Positions 24,830 through 34,025 of a stretch of DNA of 64,000 nucleotides are shown piece after piece; the stretch's first letter is position 1; each line of letters opens with the position of its first letter. The position numbers were made by a program, and so were the translations under genes. Source of the stretch: Phocoenobacter atlanticus (lineage in GTDB: Bacteria > Pseudomonadota > Gammaproteobacteria > Enterobacterales > Pasteurellaceae); assembly GCF_030764225.1 (NCBI RefSeq), contig NZ_JASAXH010000011.1. The stretch is one strand, 5' to 3'. The notes under the pieces were generated by a model, which made no database searches, was not told the DNA's origin, and saw only the letters and a program-made list of their open reading frames with translations.

Positions 24830-27724
24830 ATGAGTTTTGTAATTGGACAACGCTGGATCAGTGAAAGCGAAAGTAGTCTAGGACTAGGAATTATAACAGC
24901 AATAGATAATCGCACAGTGACGGTGATGTTCCCTGCAGCTGATGAACAGCGAGTATATGCAATCGATGTTGCACCGTTAACCCGTGTGACTTTCAAAAAA
25001 GGCGATACCGTAACCAGTGAAGAAGGCTGGATGCTTGAAATCACCGATTTAATGGTTAATCAAGATGTAATCATTTATTTTGGGATCCGTAGCGACACCA
25101 ACGAAGAAACCGTATTAGCGGAAATGCGATTAGATCATAAAATCAGTTTTAGTCGCCCACAAGATCGTCTGTTTACTGCTCAAATTGATCGTAGCGATCG
25201 TTTTGCGTTACGCTATCGTTCGTTACAACATCAACAAGCTCAATACCTTTCCCCGCTACGTGGAATGCGTGGCATTCGTGCCAGTTTAATTCCGCACCAA
25301 TTACATATCGCCAAAGAGGTCGGTAAACGTCTTGCCCCTCGTGTATTATTAGCAGATGAAGTAGGGTTAGGTAAAACCATTGAAGCGGGAATGATTTTAC
25401 AACAGCAACTTTTTTCAAGCCGTGTAAACCGTGTTTTAGTGCTAGTGCCTGAAAGTTTACAACATCAATGGCTGGTGGAAATGCTACGTCGTTTTAACTT
25501 GAAATTTTCACTGTTTGATGAAGAACGTTGTGGCGACTTCTTCGATGAAGAAATGGGCGTAGAACTTAATCCTTTTGAAAGTGAATCTTTAGTGATTGCC
25601 TCAATTAACTGGTTAGAAAAATCGCCTAAACGTTCAAAACAAGTACTTGAAGCTGAGTGGGATATTTTAATTGTTGATGAAGCCCATCACTTAGAATGGA
25701 ATAATGAAAAGCCAAGCGTAGCGTATCAATTCGTTGAACAGCTTTCTGCACAAGTGCCATCGGTATTATTACTTACCGCCACCCCTGAACAATTAGGGCA
25801 AGAGAGCCATTTTGCACGCTTAAAATTACTGGATAGCGACCGTTTCTACGATTATCAAGCCTTTGTACAAGAACAGGCACAATATCAACCTGTGGCAAGT
25901 GCGGTTAATACCTTATTGAATGATCAACCTTTAAGTACACAAGAGCAAAATAGCATCAGCGATTTATTGCCAGAAGAAGACGTTGAGCCAATGTTCCGCA
26001 TTATCAACGCCAAAGATTGCGATAAAGAACAGCAAACCGCAGTTCGCCAAGAGTTAATCAAAGAACTTATCGACCGTCACGGCACAAGCCGAGTGTTATT
26101 CCGTAATACACGAGCTGGCGTAAAAGGCTTCCCACATCGTGTGTTCAACCAAATTACGGTGGCAATGCCAGAGATTTATCAACACATCGTTGATGATTTA
26201 ATCGAGCCAAGCCTTGAAGAATTACTTTACCCTGAAAATATCTTGCTCAATGATGATCCAGAAGCTAAATGGGGCGAACTTGACACTCATATCGAATGGT
26301 TAATTTCATTCTTGCAACAACACCGTGATGAAAAAATCTTTGTGATTTGTAAACACGCCAATACAGCGATTGAGCTTGAACAAATCCTCCGAGAAAAAGA
26401 AGCAATCCGTTGTGCGGTATTCCACGAGAGAATGTCGATTGTGGAACGTGATCGTGCGTCGGCTTACTTTGCTCAGCAAGAAGAAGGGGCGAATGTCTTA
26501 ATCAGTTCAAGTATCGGTTCAGAAGGGCGTAACTTCCAATTTGCACACCATTTAGTGCTGTTTAATTTACCAGATAACCCTGATTTATTAGAGCAAAGTA
26601 TCGGACGTTTAGACCGTATCGGACAGCGTTGTGATATTCAAATTTTCGTGCCTTGTTTTGAAAATTCTGCCCAAGCACGCTTAACCCAGTGGTATCACGA
26701 AGGATTAAATGCCTTTGAAGAAACTTGCCCAATGGGAAGTGCGATTTTTGCAGAATTTAAACAAAATCTGACCGCTTATTTACAAAATCCAACCCAAGAT
26801 GGCTTTGAAGATTTATTAAATCAAACCAAACAACGTCAGCAACAGCTTAAATTAGAGCTAGAAACAGGACGTGATCGCCTATTAGAAATCAACTCAAACG
26901 GCGGCGATGAAGCCCAACAATTAGCCCTTGATATTGCCTCAGAAGATAACTCGCCAGAGCTTGTGAGCTTTATTTTGCACCTGTTTGATATTATCGGCTT
27001 AGAGCAAGAAGATTTAGGCGAGCAAAGTATCGTCATCAAACCAACAGGGCATATGGTTGTGCCTGATTTTCCAGGATTATCAGAAGAAGGGAACACTGTT
27101 ACCTTTAACCGTGATCTTGCCCTAATGCGAGAAGAAATCGAGTTCTTAACGTGGGATCATCCAATGGTGCGTAATGGTATCGATCTAATTACCTCAGGGG
27201 ACATCGGTAAAACCGCCATTTCTCTGCTTATAAATAAACACTTACCAGCAGGCACACTGTTGCTTGAAGCGATTTATGTGGTTGAAGCCCAAGCACCAAA
27301 ATCCTTGCAATTAACTCGTTTCTTACCACCAACCCCAGTGCGTATTTTAGTGGATAAAAACGGCAAAAATATGGCAGAGCAAGTGTCGTTCTTTGGGCTT
27401 GAAAAACAGTTAAAACCATTGAAAAAACAGATGGCAAATAAAATTGTGAAAATGGCACGCAATGACATTGAAAACTTAATCAAATTAAGTGAACAGGCGA
27501 TCGTCAGCCAAGCACAATCATTGATTGACGAGGCGAAACACAATGCCGATCAAACCCTAACCGCTGAATTGCACCGTTTAACCTCACTTCAAGCGGTTAA
27601 TAAAAATATCCGTGCCGATGAAGTGCAAGCGTTAGAGCAAATCAGAGAGCAGTCTCTGGCTGAATTAGAGCAAGCAAACTGGCGTTTAGACAGCCTGCGT
27701 GTGATTGTCAGCAACCAAGGGTAA
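24830..27724 (+). CDS. rapA: RNA polymerase-associated SWI2/SNF2 ATPase RapA
   Basis: 964 residues (E. coli 968). An N-terminal Tudor-like domain (FVIGQRWISESESSLGLGIITAID) is followed by the helicase core: LLADEVGLGKTIEAGMIL (motif I), DILIVDEAHHLEW (motif II), LLTATPEQLG (III), SSSIGSEGRNFQ and QSIGRLDRIGQR (V and VI). A coiled, Gln/Glu-rich C-terminal part follows. It binds core RNA polymerase and helps recycle it after termination. rluA follows after 8 bases, an order also known from Haemophilus. Confidence 0.97.
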   Translation: MSFVIGQRWISESESSLGLGIITAIDNRTVTVMFPAADEQRVYAIDVAPLTRVTFKKGDTVTSEEGWMLEITDLMVNQDVIIYFGIRSDTNEETVLAEMRLDHKISFSRPQDRLFTAQIDRSDRFALRYRSLQHQQAQYLSPLRGMRGIRASLIPHQLHIAKEVGKRLAPRVLLADEVGLGKTIEAGMILQQQLFSSRVNRVLVLVPESLQHQWLVEMLRRFNLKFSLFDEERCGDFFDEEMGVELNPFESESLVIASINWLEKSPKRSKQVLEAEWDILIVDEAHHLEWNNEKPSVAYQFVEQLSAQVPSVLLLTATPEQLGQESHFARLKLLDSDRFYDYQAFVQEQAQYQPVASAVNTLLNDQPLSTQEQNSISDLLPEEDVEPMFRIINAKDCDKEQQTAVRQELIKELIDRHGTSRVLFRNTRAGVKGFPHRVFNQITVAMPEIYQHIVDDLIEPSLEELLYPENILLNDDPEAKWGELDTHIEWLISFLQQHRDEKIFVICKHANTAIELEQILREKEAIRCAVFHERMSIVERDRASAYFAQQEEGANVLISSSIGSEGRNFQFAHHLVLFNLPDNPDLLEQSIGRLDRIGQRCDIQIFVPCFENSAQARLTQWYHEGLNAFEETCPMGSAIFAEFKQNLTAYLQNPTQDGFEDLLNQTKQRQQQLKLELETGRDRLLEINSNGGDEAQQLALDIASEDNSPELVSFILHLFDIIGLEQEDLGEQSIVIKPTGHMVVPDFPGLSEEGNTVTFNRDLALMREEIEFLTWDHPMVRNGIDLITSGDIGKTAISLLINKHLPAGTLLLEAIYVVEAQAPKSLQLTRFLPPTPVRILVDKNGKNMAEQVSFFGLEKQLKPLKKQMANKIVKMARNDIENLIKLSEQAIVSQAQSLIDEAKHNADQTLTAELHRLTSLQAVNKNIRADEVQALEQIREQSLAELEQANWRLDSLRVIVSNQG

Positions 27725-27732
27725 GATGAAGA

Positions 27733-28398
27733 ATGGCATTGATCGAATACAATCCCCCACTCGAACCTTATTTAGAAGAAGTGTACCGTGATGATTACAT
27801 CACGGTTATCAACAAACCAAGCGGACTGCTTTCTGTTCCGGGTGCAAGACCAGAATATCAAGACAGTGCGACTTTTCGAGTGTTGCAAAAATACAAATTC
27901 GCCCAGCCAGTACACCGTTTAGATATGGCAACAAGCGGGCTAATTTTATTCGCATTAAGCAAAAATGCAGAAAAAGAACTCAAACGCCAATTCCGAGACC
28001 GTGAACCGGAAAAGCATTATCAAGCATTATTATGGGGAAAATTTGGGGAAGTCGGCGAGACAGGGACAATCAGCTATCCACTGATCTGCGACTGGGAAAA
28101 CCGCCCACGCCAAAAAATTTGCTACGAACGTGGCAAACAAGCGGTCACATTTTATGAAGTTCTTGCACATTACCCAAATAACACCACAAGGGTTAAACTC
28201 ACGCCCCACACTGGGCGTTCACACCAATTGCGATTGCACTCTCTCGCACTCGGACACCCAATTATCGGCGATAAGTTTTATGCTAATCCCTTAGCTAAAA
28301 GCCTCTCCCCAAGATTGTGCCTTCACGCCCAAATGCTGACGATTACCCACCCCGTCACAGGGGAAAGAATGCAATTTGAGAGTGACGTGCCGTTTTAG
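27733..28398 (+). CDS. rluA: Dual-specificity pseudouridine synthase RluA
   Basis: 221 residues (E. coli 219) without an S4 domain, as is typical for RluA. The catalytic Asp lies in VHRLDMATSGLILFA. Further motifs are INKPSGLLSVPG and LTPHTGRSHQLRLH. It makes pseudouridine at 23S position 746 and tRNA position 32. A perfect uptake signal ACAAGCGGTC (28137-28146) is embedded in the coding sequence, read as KQAVTF. It lies 8 bases after rapA. Confidence 0.94.
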   Translation: MALIEYNPPLEPYLEEVYRDDYITVINKPSGLLSVPGARPEYQDSATFRVLQKYKFAQPVHRLDMATSGLILFALSKNAEKELKRQFRDREPEKHYQALLWGKFGEVGETGTISYPLICDWENRPRQKICYERGKQAVTFYEVLAHYPNNTTRVKLTPHTGRSHQLRLHSLALGHPIIGDKFYANPLAKSLSPRLCLHAQMLTITHPVTGERMQFESDVPF

Positions 28399-28404
28399 AA
28401 TTTG

Positions 28405-28480
28405 TACCGTAACGTCAAGGCACCCTTGACGAATAAATACATAATAATTAAATTGAACAGGGCATACCCTATTCCTACTG
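28405..28480. repeat. Shortened copy of the palindromic composite repeat
   Basis: CGTCAAGGCACCCTTGACG (28413-28431) followed by AATAAATAC, then only about 15 bases, then ACAGGGCATACCCT and TTCCTAC. Left and right modules are both present but the ~80-base linker is mostly missing. It lies between convergent rluA and era and could help end both transcripts. Confidence 0.75.
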
Positions 28481-29383
28481 TTCGATGTAACCTAAACTGC
28501 GTAATGCTCGTTCATCATCTGCCCAGCCTGCTTTCACTTTAACCCAAAGTTCTAAATAGACTTTAGCATCGAATAAACGTTCCATATCGTGACGAGCTTC
28601 TGTACCCACTGTTTTAATTCGGCTTCCACCATTTCCAATGACCATTTTTTTCTGACCATCACGTTCCACTAAAATTAAACCGTTGATTTCATAAATACCA
28701 CGTTCATTAATATTAAATTTTTCAATCTCTACAGTCACTGAATAAGGTAATTCTTCACCTAAAAAACGCATTAATTTTTCACGGATAATTTCTGATGCCA
28801 TAAAACGTTGTGAGCGGTCTGTGACGTATTCTTCTGGAAAATGATGAATACCCTCACGTAATGATTTTCTAACAATACTTTTTAACGCATTAACATTTTT
28901 TCCACGTTCTGCTGAAATAGGTAAAATGTCTTTAAAATCAAATTTTTGAGAAAGTTCTGTAATATGAGGAAGTAAAATTTCTTTATCTTTAATATTATCT
29001 ACTTTATTTATCGCCAATACCACTGGAGCTTTCGTCGCACGAAGTTTATTTAATACCATTTCATCATCATCATTCCATTTTGTGCCTTCAACCACGAAAA
29101 TGACTAAATCCACATCACTAATTGCACTACTTGCGGCTTTGTTCATTAAACGGTTAATAGCACGTTTCTCTTCAATATGAAGCCCTGGTGTATCAACATA
29201 AACAGCTTGATACTGTTCTTCTGTATGAATACCTAAAATACGATGACGAGTCGTTTGTGCCTTACGAGAGGTAATAGAGACTTTTTGCCCTAAAATCTTG
29301 TTTAAAAGGGTGGATTTACCTACATTTGGTCGTCCTACAATAGCAATAAATCCACAATATGTTTTTGTTTGAGTTTCTGTCAT
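28475..29383 (-). CDS. era: GTPase Era
   Basis: 302 residues. The G domain has GRPNVGKSTLLN (G1), DTPGLH (G3) and NKVD (G4). The C-terminal KH domain has KMVIGNGGSRIKTVGTEAR and ends KVKAGWADDERALRSLGY. It chaperones 16S rRNA 3'-end maturation and 30S assembly at the membrane. It is last in lepB-rnc-era, 20 bases after rnc. Confidence 0.97.
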   Translation of the reverse strand: MTETQTKTYCGFIAIVGRPNVGKSTLLNKILGQKVSITSRKAQTTRHRILGIHTEEQYQAVYVDTPGLHIEEKRAINRLMNKAASSAISDVDLVIFVVEGTKWNDDDEMVLNKLRATKAPVVLAINKVDNIKDKEILLPHITELSQKFDFKDILPISAERGKNVNALKSIVRKSLREGIHHFPEEYVTDRSQRFMASEIIREKLMRFLGEELPYSVTVEIEKFNINERGIYEINGLILVERDGQKKMVIGNGGSRIKTVGTEARHDMERLFDAKVYLELWVKVKAGWADDERALRSLGYIEQ

Positions 29384-29403
29384 TTTATTTCTTCTATAAA
29401 TAA

Positions 29404-30084
29404 TTATTTTTTTAATTTTAGCATTTCAATTACTTGATTTGCTGCATTTTGTTCCGCTTTACGGCGACTTGTTCCAGTACCAATAAATTCTTGATCTAAA
29501 TTTTGAATTTTACAGAGCACTTTAAACGTTTGATTATGTGCCTGCCCTTTAATATCAAAAACTTCATAACTTGGTAGTGATAATTTTCTACCTTGTAAAT
29601 ATTCTTGTAAACGTGTTTTTGGATCTTTTTGTGCATCTCCTGGTGAAATTTCATCGAGTAATGCACTGTACCAATCCCATACTCGTTCAACAACTTTATC
29701 CATATTCTTTTCAGAATCAAGAAAAATGGCAGCAATAATCGCCTCCACACAGTCTGATAAAATAGAGTCTCGACGAGCCCCCCCACTTTTCAACTCACCT
29801 GATCCTAATTTTAGGTATTCCCCTAAATTAAACTTACGGGCAATAATGGCTAAGGTTTTTTCACGCACCAAGGTGGCTCGCATTCGGCTCAATTCTCCTT
29901 CTTGAGATTGAGGGAATTTATTATATAACGCATAGCCAATCGCAAAATTTAAAATTGAATCACCTAAAAATTCTAAGCGTTCATTATTTTTAGCACCTGC
30001 ACTTCTATGTGTTAGAGCTTGTTTCAAATTGTCAATATTTTCAAATTGATAACCTAACTGCTTTTGTAATTGTTCTAATTTCAT
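29404..30084 (-). CDS. rnc: Ribonuclease III
   Basis: 226 residues (E. coli 226). The signature NNERLEFLGDSILNFAIGYALY carries the catalytic acidic residues, with the partner DCVEAIIAAIFLD. The double-stranded RNA-binding domain is at the C-terminus (KTRLQEYLQGRKLSLPSYEV...GTGTSRRKAEQNAANQVI). Cleaves double-stranded RNA in rRNA precursors and many mRNAs. It lies 29 bases after lepB and is followed by era. In other bacteria RNase III trims its own operon leader; no such hairpin was examined here. Confidence 0.97.
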   Translation of the reverse strand: MKLEQLQKQLGYQFENIDNLKQALTHRSAGAKNNERLEFLGDSILNFAIGYALYNKFPQSQEGELSRMRATLVREKTLAIIARKFNLGEYLKLGSGELKSGGARRDSILSDCVEAIIAAIFLDSEKNMDKVVERVWDWYSALLDEISPGDAQKDPKTRLQEYLQGRKLSLPSYEVFDIKGQAHNQTFKVLCKIQNLDQEFIGTGTSRRKAEQNAANQVIEMLKLKK

Positions 30085-30113
30085 TTTACCTTTATGTCTT
30101 CCTATAATAAGGG

Positions 30114-31082
30114 TTATTTAATTTTAGTGAAAAATCTGTTCCATCTTAATCCCGTTGGGTATTTATCTTGTTTTTTGTCTAAACTTAGCCAAATAAATAC
30201 CGCTTTACCCACTATATTTTTTTCTGGTACAAAACCCCAAAAGCGACTATCTTGACTATTATCACGATTGTCTCCCATCACAAAATAATGCCCTTGTGGT
30301 ACTTTCCATTCACCATCTGCCATCCCCTCTTGTTTAAAATAATAAGGTTCATAATTAAATGCTTGTGGGTTATTTAAAATTTGATGAGTTATGTCTCCCT
30401 GCTCTGTTCTTTCAAGTTGCATAGTGCCATAATAAAAGAACTCAGGATTTGGTGTTCCGCCACTATATTTAAATACGTGTTTTTCTTCCCCTGACTTTTT
30501 ATCGTGAATAACAGTTAATTGACGAGTCAAAGCATCAAACTTAACGGTGTCCCCACCTACTCCTACAACACGTTTAATATAATCAACATTTGGTTGTGGT
30601 GGTGCTTTAAATACAATGATATCCCCACGCTTAGGATGTCCTGTTTCAATTAAAGTATTTTGCCAAATTGGATCTTTAATACCATAAGCAAATTTTTCAA
30701 CTAAAAGAAAATCGCCTACCCGCAAAGTTGGTTCCATTGAACCAGACGGAATTTGAAAAGGCTCAAAAATAAAAGAACGGAAAATAGTGACTATAGTTAA
30801 AACACCAAATAATGAGGCTAAAAATTCGCCTATCATTGATTTTGGTAAAATTGCCTGCTTTTGTTCTTCCGTTAAAGTTGTCCCTAATCGAGTTTCTTCT
30901 TGTGTAATTCTAGCTTGACGGCGAGGGGATAAAATAAATGTGTAATAGCACCAAAAAGCACCACAAATCACCACTAATCCAACAAGTATAATTGATATTG
31001 TATTAGGAAGTTGCAACGCATCTAACCCTAACCAAACTCCATATAAAACAACAAGAAAAACAATGAGAAAAAGGTTTTCCAT
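30114..31082 (-). CDS. lepB: Signal peptidase I
   Basis: 322 residues with three membrane segments: about 4-20, 28-50, and 85-102 just before the active site. Catalytic Ser115 lies in IPSGSMEPTL and the general base Lys170 in NVDYIKRVVGVGGD; box E is GDNRDNSQDSRFWGFVP. It cleaves signal peptides at the outer face of the inner membrane, including those of SurA, SiaP, RNase T2 and TpsB in this window. It is first in lepB-rnc-era; lepA, often upstream in other genomes, is absent and ftsN diverges instead. Confidence 0.97.
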   Translation of the reverse strand: MENLFLIVFLVVLYGVWLGLDALQLPNTISIILVGLVVICGAFWCYYTFILSPRRQARITQEETRLGTTLTEEQKQAILPKSMIGEFLASLFGVLTIVTIFRSFIFEPFQIPSGSMEPTLRVGDFLLVEKFAYGIKDPIWQNTLIETGHPKRGDIIVFKAPPQPNVDYIKRVVGVGGDTVKFDALTRQLTVIHDKKSGEEKHVFKYSGGTPNPEFFYYGTMQLERTEQGDITHQILNNPQAFNYEPYYFKQEGMADGEWKVPQGHYFVMGDNRDNSQDSRFWGFVPEKNIVGKAVFIWLSLDKKQDKYPTGLRWNRFFTKIK

Positions 31083-31401
31083 TAAAAATAATCTCCTAAA
31101 ATTTCAAGTGACGGCGATTTTGTAAAAAATAAATAAAATCTTACCGCTATAACCGAACTATTGTACGTTATTTTTGACCTTAGAGAAACATTAGCGTTCA
31201 TTTTATATTGTGCTAATCTAAAAATAAGTATTATATAAATAACAAAATATCCTCTAATCTTCTCTATCAGATAGATATTATACTACGCTCTTTTCTGCAA
31301 ATTTTTTATTTAATGTCACCGCCTACCCTACTCATTTCTAGCCAATTTGTTTTTTTTAACGTAGAATAATGAATATTTTCAATTTTCAATAGGTTTTCTC
31401 T
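31083..31401. other. Divergent intergenic region, lepB and ftsN
   Basis: 319 bases holding both 5' leaders. A degenerate uptake signal (TTACCGCT at about 31142-31149) and an ACGTAGAATAAT (-10-like) about 30 bases before ftsN are visible. No gene, strong hairpin or repeat is seen. Confidence 0.5.
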
Positions 31402-32067
31402 GTGAAAAAACGTGATTATATTCGCCCTCAAAAAAAAGTAGCTAATAATAAGAAAAATATTATTATCGCCTCAGTTGTTGTAATTCTACTTTTTGCAATC
31501 GCATTACTTTGGTTTTTAAAAGAAAAAGCACCAATACAACCTGTTATCCCTATAATATCTCAAAAATCAGAAAACATTCCATCATTGCCGAGTTATCCTG
31601 AAAAAAGTTATAGCTATATCAAAGAGTTACAAACTCACGAAATTTCAATTGATAATAGTGAAGCAGCATTAACTGAACAAGCTAAATTAAGTAAGGCTCA
31701 GCAGACTCTTTTAAAAGAGAGACAATTACTAGAAATAGAAAAGGAAGAAAAAAGAAATTCTACAGTTCAAAAGGTTCAACAGGCTCAAGCATTAGATAAG
31801 CTTATTTTAGAAAAGTCTCAGCCAAAAACACAGGATAAAAAAAATAAAATAGTGAAACAATTTGGTATTCAGTGTGGTGCATTTAAAAATAAAGCTCAAG
31901 CAGAAAATATGTATGCGAGACTTACTATGGCAGGATTTGAACCACAAATTACAACCAACTCTGGTTGGAATCGTGTAATTGTAGGACCTTTGGGTAATCG
32001 TGATGCAGCAAATAAAGCAATGAAAAAAGCGGGAAAAGTAGCAGATTGTTTGGTTATCGGAATGTAA
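31402..32067 (+). CDS. ftsN: Cell division protein FtsN
   Basis: 221 residues with a GTG start; no in-frame ATG gives the conserved N-terminus KKRDYIRPQKK, which resembles that of E. coli FtsN. The single membrane segment is about residues 20-39 (IIIASVVVILLFAIALLWFL), the periplasmic linker is helical and Gln/Glu/Lys-rich, and the C-terminal SPOR domain is about 145-221 (FGIQCGAFKNKAQAENMYARL, NRVIVGPLGNRDAANKAMKK). SPOR binds denuded septal glycan strands and FtsN activates constriction. The linker is shorter than in E. coli (319 residues). Confidence 0.9.
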   Translation: MKKRDYIRPQKKVANNKKNIIIASVVVILLFAIALLWFLKEKAPIQPVIPIISQKSENIPSLPSYPEKSYSYIKELQTHEISIDNSEAALTEQAKLSKAQQTLLKERQLLEIEKEEKRNSTVQKVQQAQALDKLILEKSQPKTQDKKNKIVKQFGIQCGAFKNKAQAENMYARLTMAGFEPQITTNSGWNRVIVGPLGNRDAANKAMKKAGKVADCLVIGM

Positions 32068-32085
32068 TATTATAGACTCATACAT

Positions 32086-32118
32086 AAACCCCATAATTTG
32101 TATTAAATTATGGGGTTT
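32086..32118. terminator. Bidirectional terminator between ftsN and nagB
   Basis: Perfect 14-bp stem AAACCCCATAATTT/AAATTATGGGGTTT with a 5-base loop, between convergent stop codons. T-rich tails are modest on each side. Confidence 0.85.
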
Positions 32119-32126
32119 AATCTTAT

Positions 32127-32921
32127 TTAATGTGCAACATTTTCTTCAAGTTGTTTAAAATATTTCACTGTTTTTACTTTAAGCTCTTGCGTTGCTGGTT
32201 CATCACAAACCACTACGGCTCTTCTATGCATCTGCAAGCTACTTACCGTCCATAAATGATTAATTGGTCCTTCAACACAAGCCTGTAGAGCTAAGGCTTT
32301 ATTATAACCTGTTACAAGTAATAGAACCTCTTCAGCATCCAGCAAGGTATTTACCCCTATTGTTAATGCAAATTTAGGTACTTTGTTAATATCATCATCA
32401 AAAAAACGAGAATTTGCAATAAGGGTGTCTTCCGTTAATGTTTTAATTCGAGTATAGGATGAAAGTGAAGATGCAGGTTCATTAAAAGCAATATGACCAT
32501 CAACCCCAACGCCTCCCATAAAAAGATGAATTTTACCATAAGAACGAATTTTTTCTTCGTACTCTTGGCATTCTTTATCAACATCCTGTGCCATTCCATC
32601 TAGAATATGGACATTGTCAGGATTAATATCAATATGCTTGAAGAAGTTTTCAAACATAAAGTAGTGGTAACTTTGAGGATGCTCTTTTGGTAATCCCACA
32701 TATTCATCCATATTAAAAGTCACCACATTTTTGAAACTCACTTTACCCGCTTGATAATATTCAATCAGTTTATTATAAGTTTTTAACGGTGTGCCTCCCG
32801 TTGGTAAACCTAATACAAATGGTTTTTCTGCTGTTGGATTAAATTGATTAATGCGATCAACAATATATTTTGCAGACCACTCGCTCACTTCTTCACTGGT
32901 TGTTAAGGGTATTAATCTCAT
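32127..32921 (-). CDS. nagB: Glucosamine-6-phosphate deaminase
   Basis: 264 residues (E. coli 266). Motifs: LGLPTGGTPLKTY (phosphate binding), TFNMDEYVGLPKEHPQSYHYFM with the catalytic Asp, and GGVGVDGHIAFNEPASS with the catalytic His and Glu pair. Converts GlcN-6-P to fructose-6-P plus ammonia, the last step of sialic acid and amino sugar use. It lies 20 bases downstream of siaR and is probably cotranscribed. nagA, the preceding enzyme, is not in the window. Confidence 0.97.
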   Translation of the reverse strand: MRLIPLTTSEEVSEWSAKYIVDRINQFNPTAEKPFVLGLPTGGTPLKTYNKLIEYYQAGKVSFKNVVTFNMDEYVGLPKEHPQSYHYFMFENFFKHIDINPDNVHILDGMAQDVDKECQEYEEKIRSYGKIHLFMGGVGVDGHIAFNEPASSLSSYTRIKTLTEDTLIANSRFFDDDINKVPKFALTIGVNTLLDAEEVLLLVTGYNKALALQACVEGPINHLWTVSSLQMHRRAVVVCDEPATQELKVKTVKYFKQLEENVAH

Positions 32922-32941
32922 AATTTTTCCTTTTTAGTAAT

Positions 32942-33811
32942 TTATTTTATTTTAGTACGCTGTTTCAAAATAACATCTAATGTTTTTTGCTTATTCTTTG
33001 TGGCGTTTTTCTCATCTTCTTTCACAATTAACATATAGAGTAAATCTAATACAAATAATTGTGCAATTTTAGTCCGAAGAGAATCACCTTGCAACTGCCC
33101 CTGTTTATTTCCGTTAATCAATACTAAATCTGAAACTTTAGTAATTGGAGAACGTAAATTATGCGTAAGAGCAACCGTTTTTGCACCATTTTCCTTAGCT
33201 ATAGTAAGGGCTTGTACAATTTCTTGCGAAAATCCAGAGTGACTAATACCAATAACCACATCTTTATCATTCATTAATGCTGCTTGCATATACATAAAAT
33301 GATTATTTGTAATAGCATCAACGGGAAGACCAATTCGCATAAATTTAGTTTTTGCGTCTTCTGCACTTAATCCTGAAGTCCCGACACCAAACAAAAAAAT
33401 TCGTTTTGCTCTCTGTAATACTTTTACTACTCTCTCTAATTCTTCAAAGTCTAAAAGATTAATTGTCTCTTCCGTCACTCGGTTAATATTATTTTGTAAC
33501 TTCTTTGCAATTTCAAAATAAGAATCTTTTGCACAAACATCTTCTTCAAAGATGATATTTTTTTCTTTAATTTTTGTTGCTAATTCAATAGCCAAAGCTA
33601 ACTTAAAATCAGTAAATCCTTTAAAACCTAAAGTTCGACAAAAACGAATAAAAGTAGCCTCGCCAATATTCAAAATATCAGCAATTTCAGATAACGAACA
33701 TTGTGCTAACTGCTCTGGTGTATGTAGTAAAGTATCCGCTATACGTTTTTCTGTTTTTGTTAAACTGTTATATAGCGAACTAATAATATCCAAAATATTA
33801 CTGCTAACCAT
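32942..33811 (-). CDS. siaR: RpiR/MurR-family regulator, probable sialic acid repressor SiaR
   Basis: 289 residues. The N-terminal HTH_6 domain (about 1-77) has LTKTEKRIADTLL and ADILNIGEATFIRFCRTLGFKGFTDFKL. The C-terminal SIS sugar-phosphate domain (about 120-255) has RIFLFGVGTSGLSAEDAKTKF and DVVIGISHSGFSQEIVQAL. It is upstream of nagB and near siaPT-nanEKA, the context of H. influenzae SiaR, which represses these genes and responds to GlcN-6-P. Identity with SiaR rests on family plus context; another RpiR role is possible. Confidence 0.85.
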   Translation of the reverse strand: MVSSNILDIISSLYNSLTKTEKRIADTLLHTPEQLAQCSLSEIADILNIGEATFIRFCRTLGFKGFTDFKLALAIELATKIKEKNIIFEEDVCAKDSYFEIAKKLQNNINRVTEETINLLDFEELERVVKVLQRAKRIFLFGVGTSGLSAEDAKTKFMRIGLPVDAITNNHFMYMQAALMNDKDVVIGISHSGFSQEIVQALTIAKENGAKTVALTHNLRSPITKVSDLVLINGNKQGQLQGDSLRTKIAQLFVLDLLYMLIVKEDEKNATKNKQKTLDVILKQRTKIK

Positions 33812-33920
33812 TGATTTTTCTCTACAATTTTATACGAATGACGATTAAGATTAAATAATTTTTGAAGTGTTACTTATTTTATGGATAGTTGAAGTGGAGT
33901 CAATTAATCAAAAACAGAAG

Positions 33921-33936
33921 TGTGATCTAGATCACT
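33921..33936 (-). promoter_or_regulatory. CRP-binding site upstream of siaR-nagB
   Basis: TGTGATCTAGATCACT has a perfect 14-bp palindromic core GTGATCTAGATCAC and matches the CRP consensus TGTGA-N6-TCACA with one mismatch. It is about 110 bases before the siaR start codon, a distance allowing class I activation. Confidence 0.85.
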
Positions 33937-33980
33937 TTTATTTGCAAAAAATGACTAAAATGTTACCGCTTAAAATACTA

Positions 33981-34010
33981 TTGTAGAGGCATAATACTAT
34001 GCCTCTACAA
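33981..34010. terminator. Palindromic element, probable aspS terminator
   Basis: Perfect 13-bp stem TTGTAGAGGCATA/TATGCCTCTACAA with a 4-base loop, 16 bases beyond the aspS stop. GTAGAGGCAT...ATGCCTCTAC resembles the solo palindromic repeats elsewhere in the window, so a repeat may be serving as terminator. A USS-type ACCGCTT lies at about 33965-33971. Confidence 0.7.
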
Positions 34011-34025
34011 ATTCCAAAGATAAAA

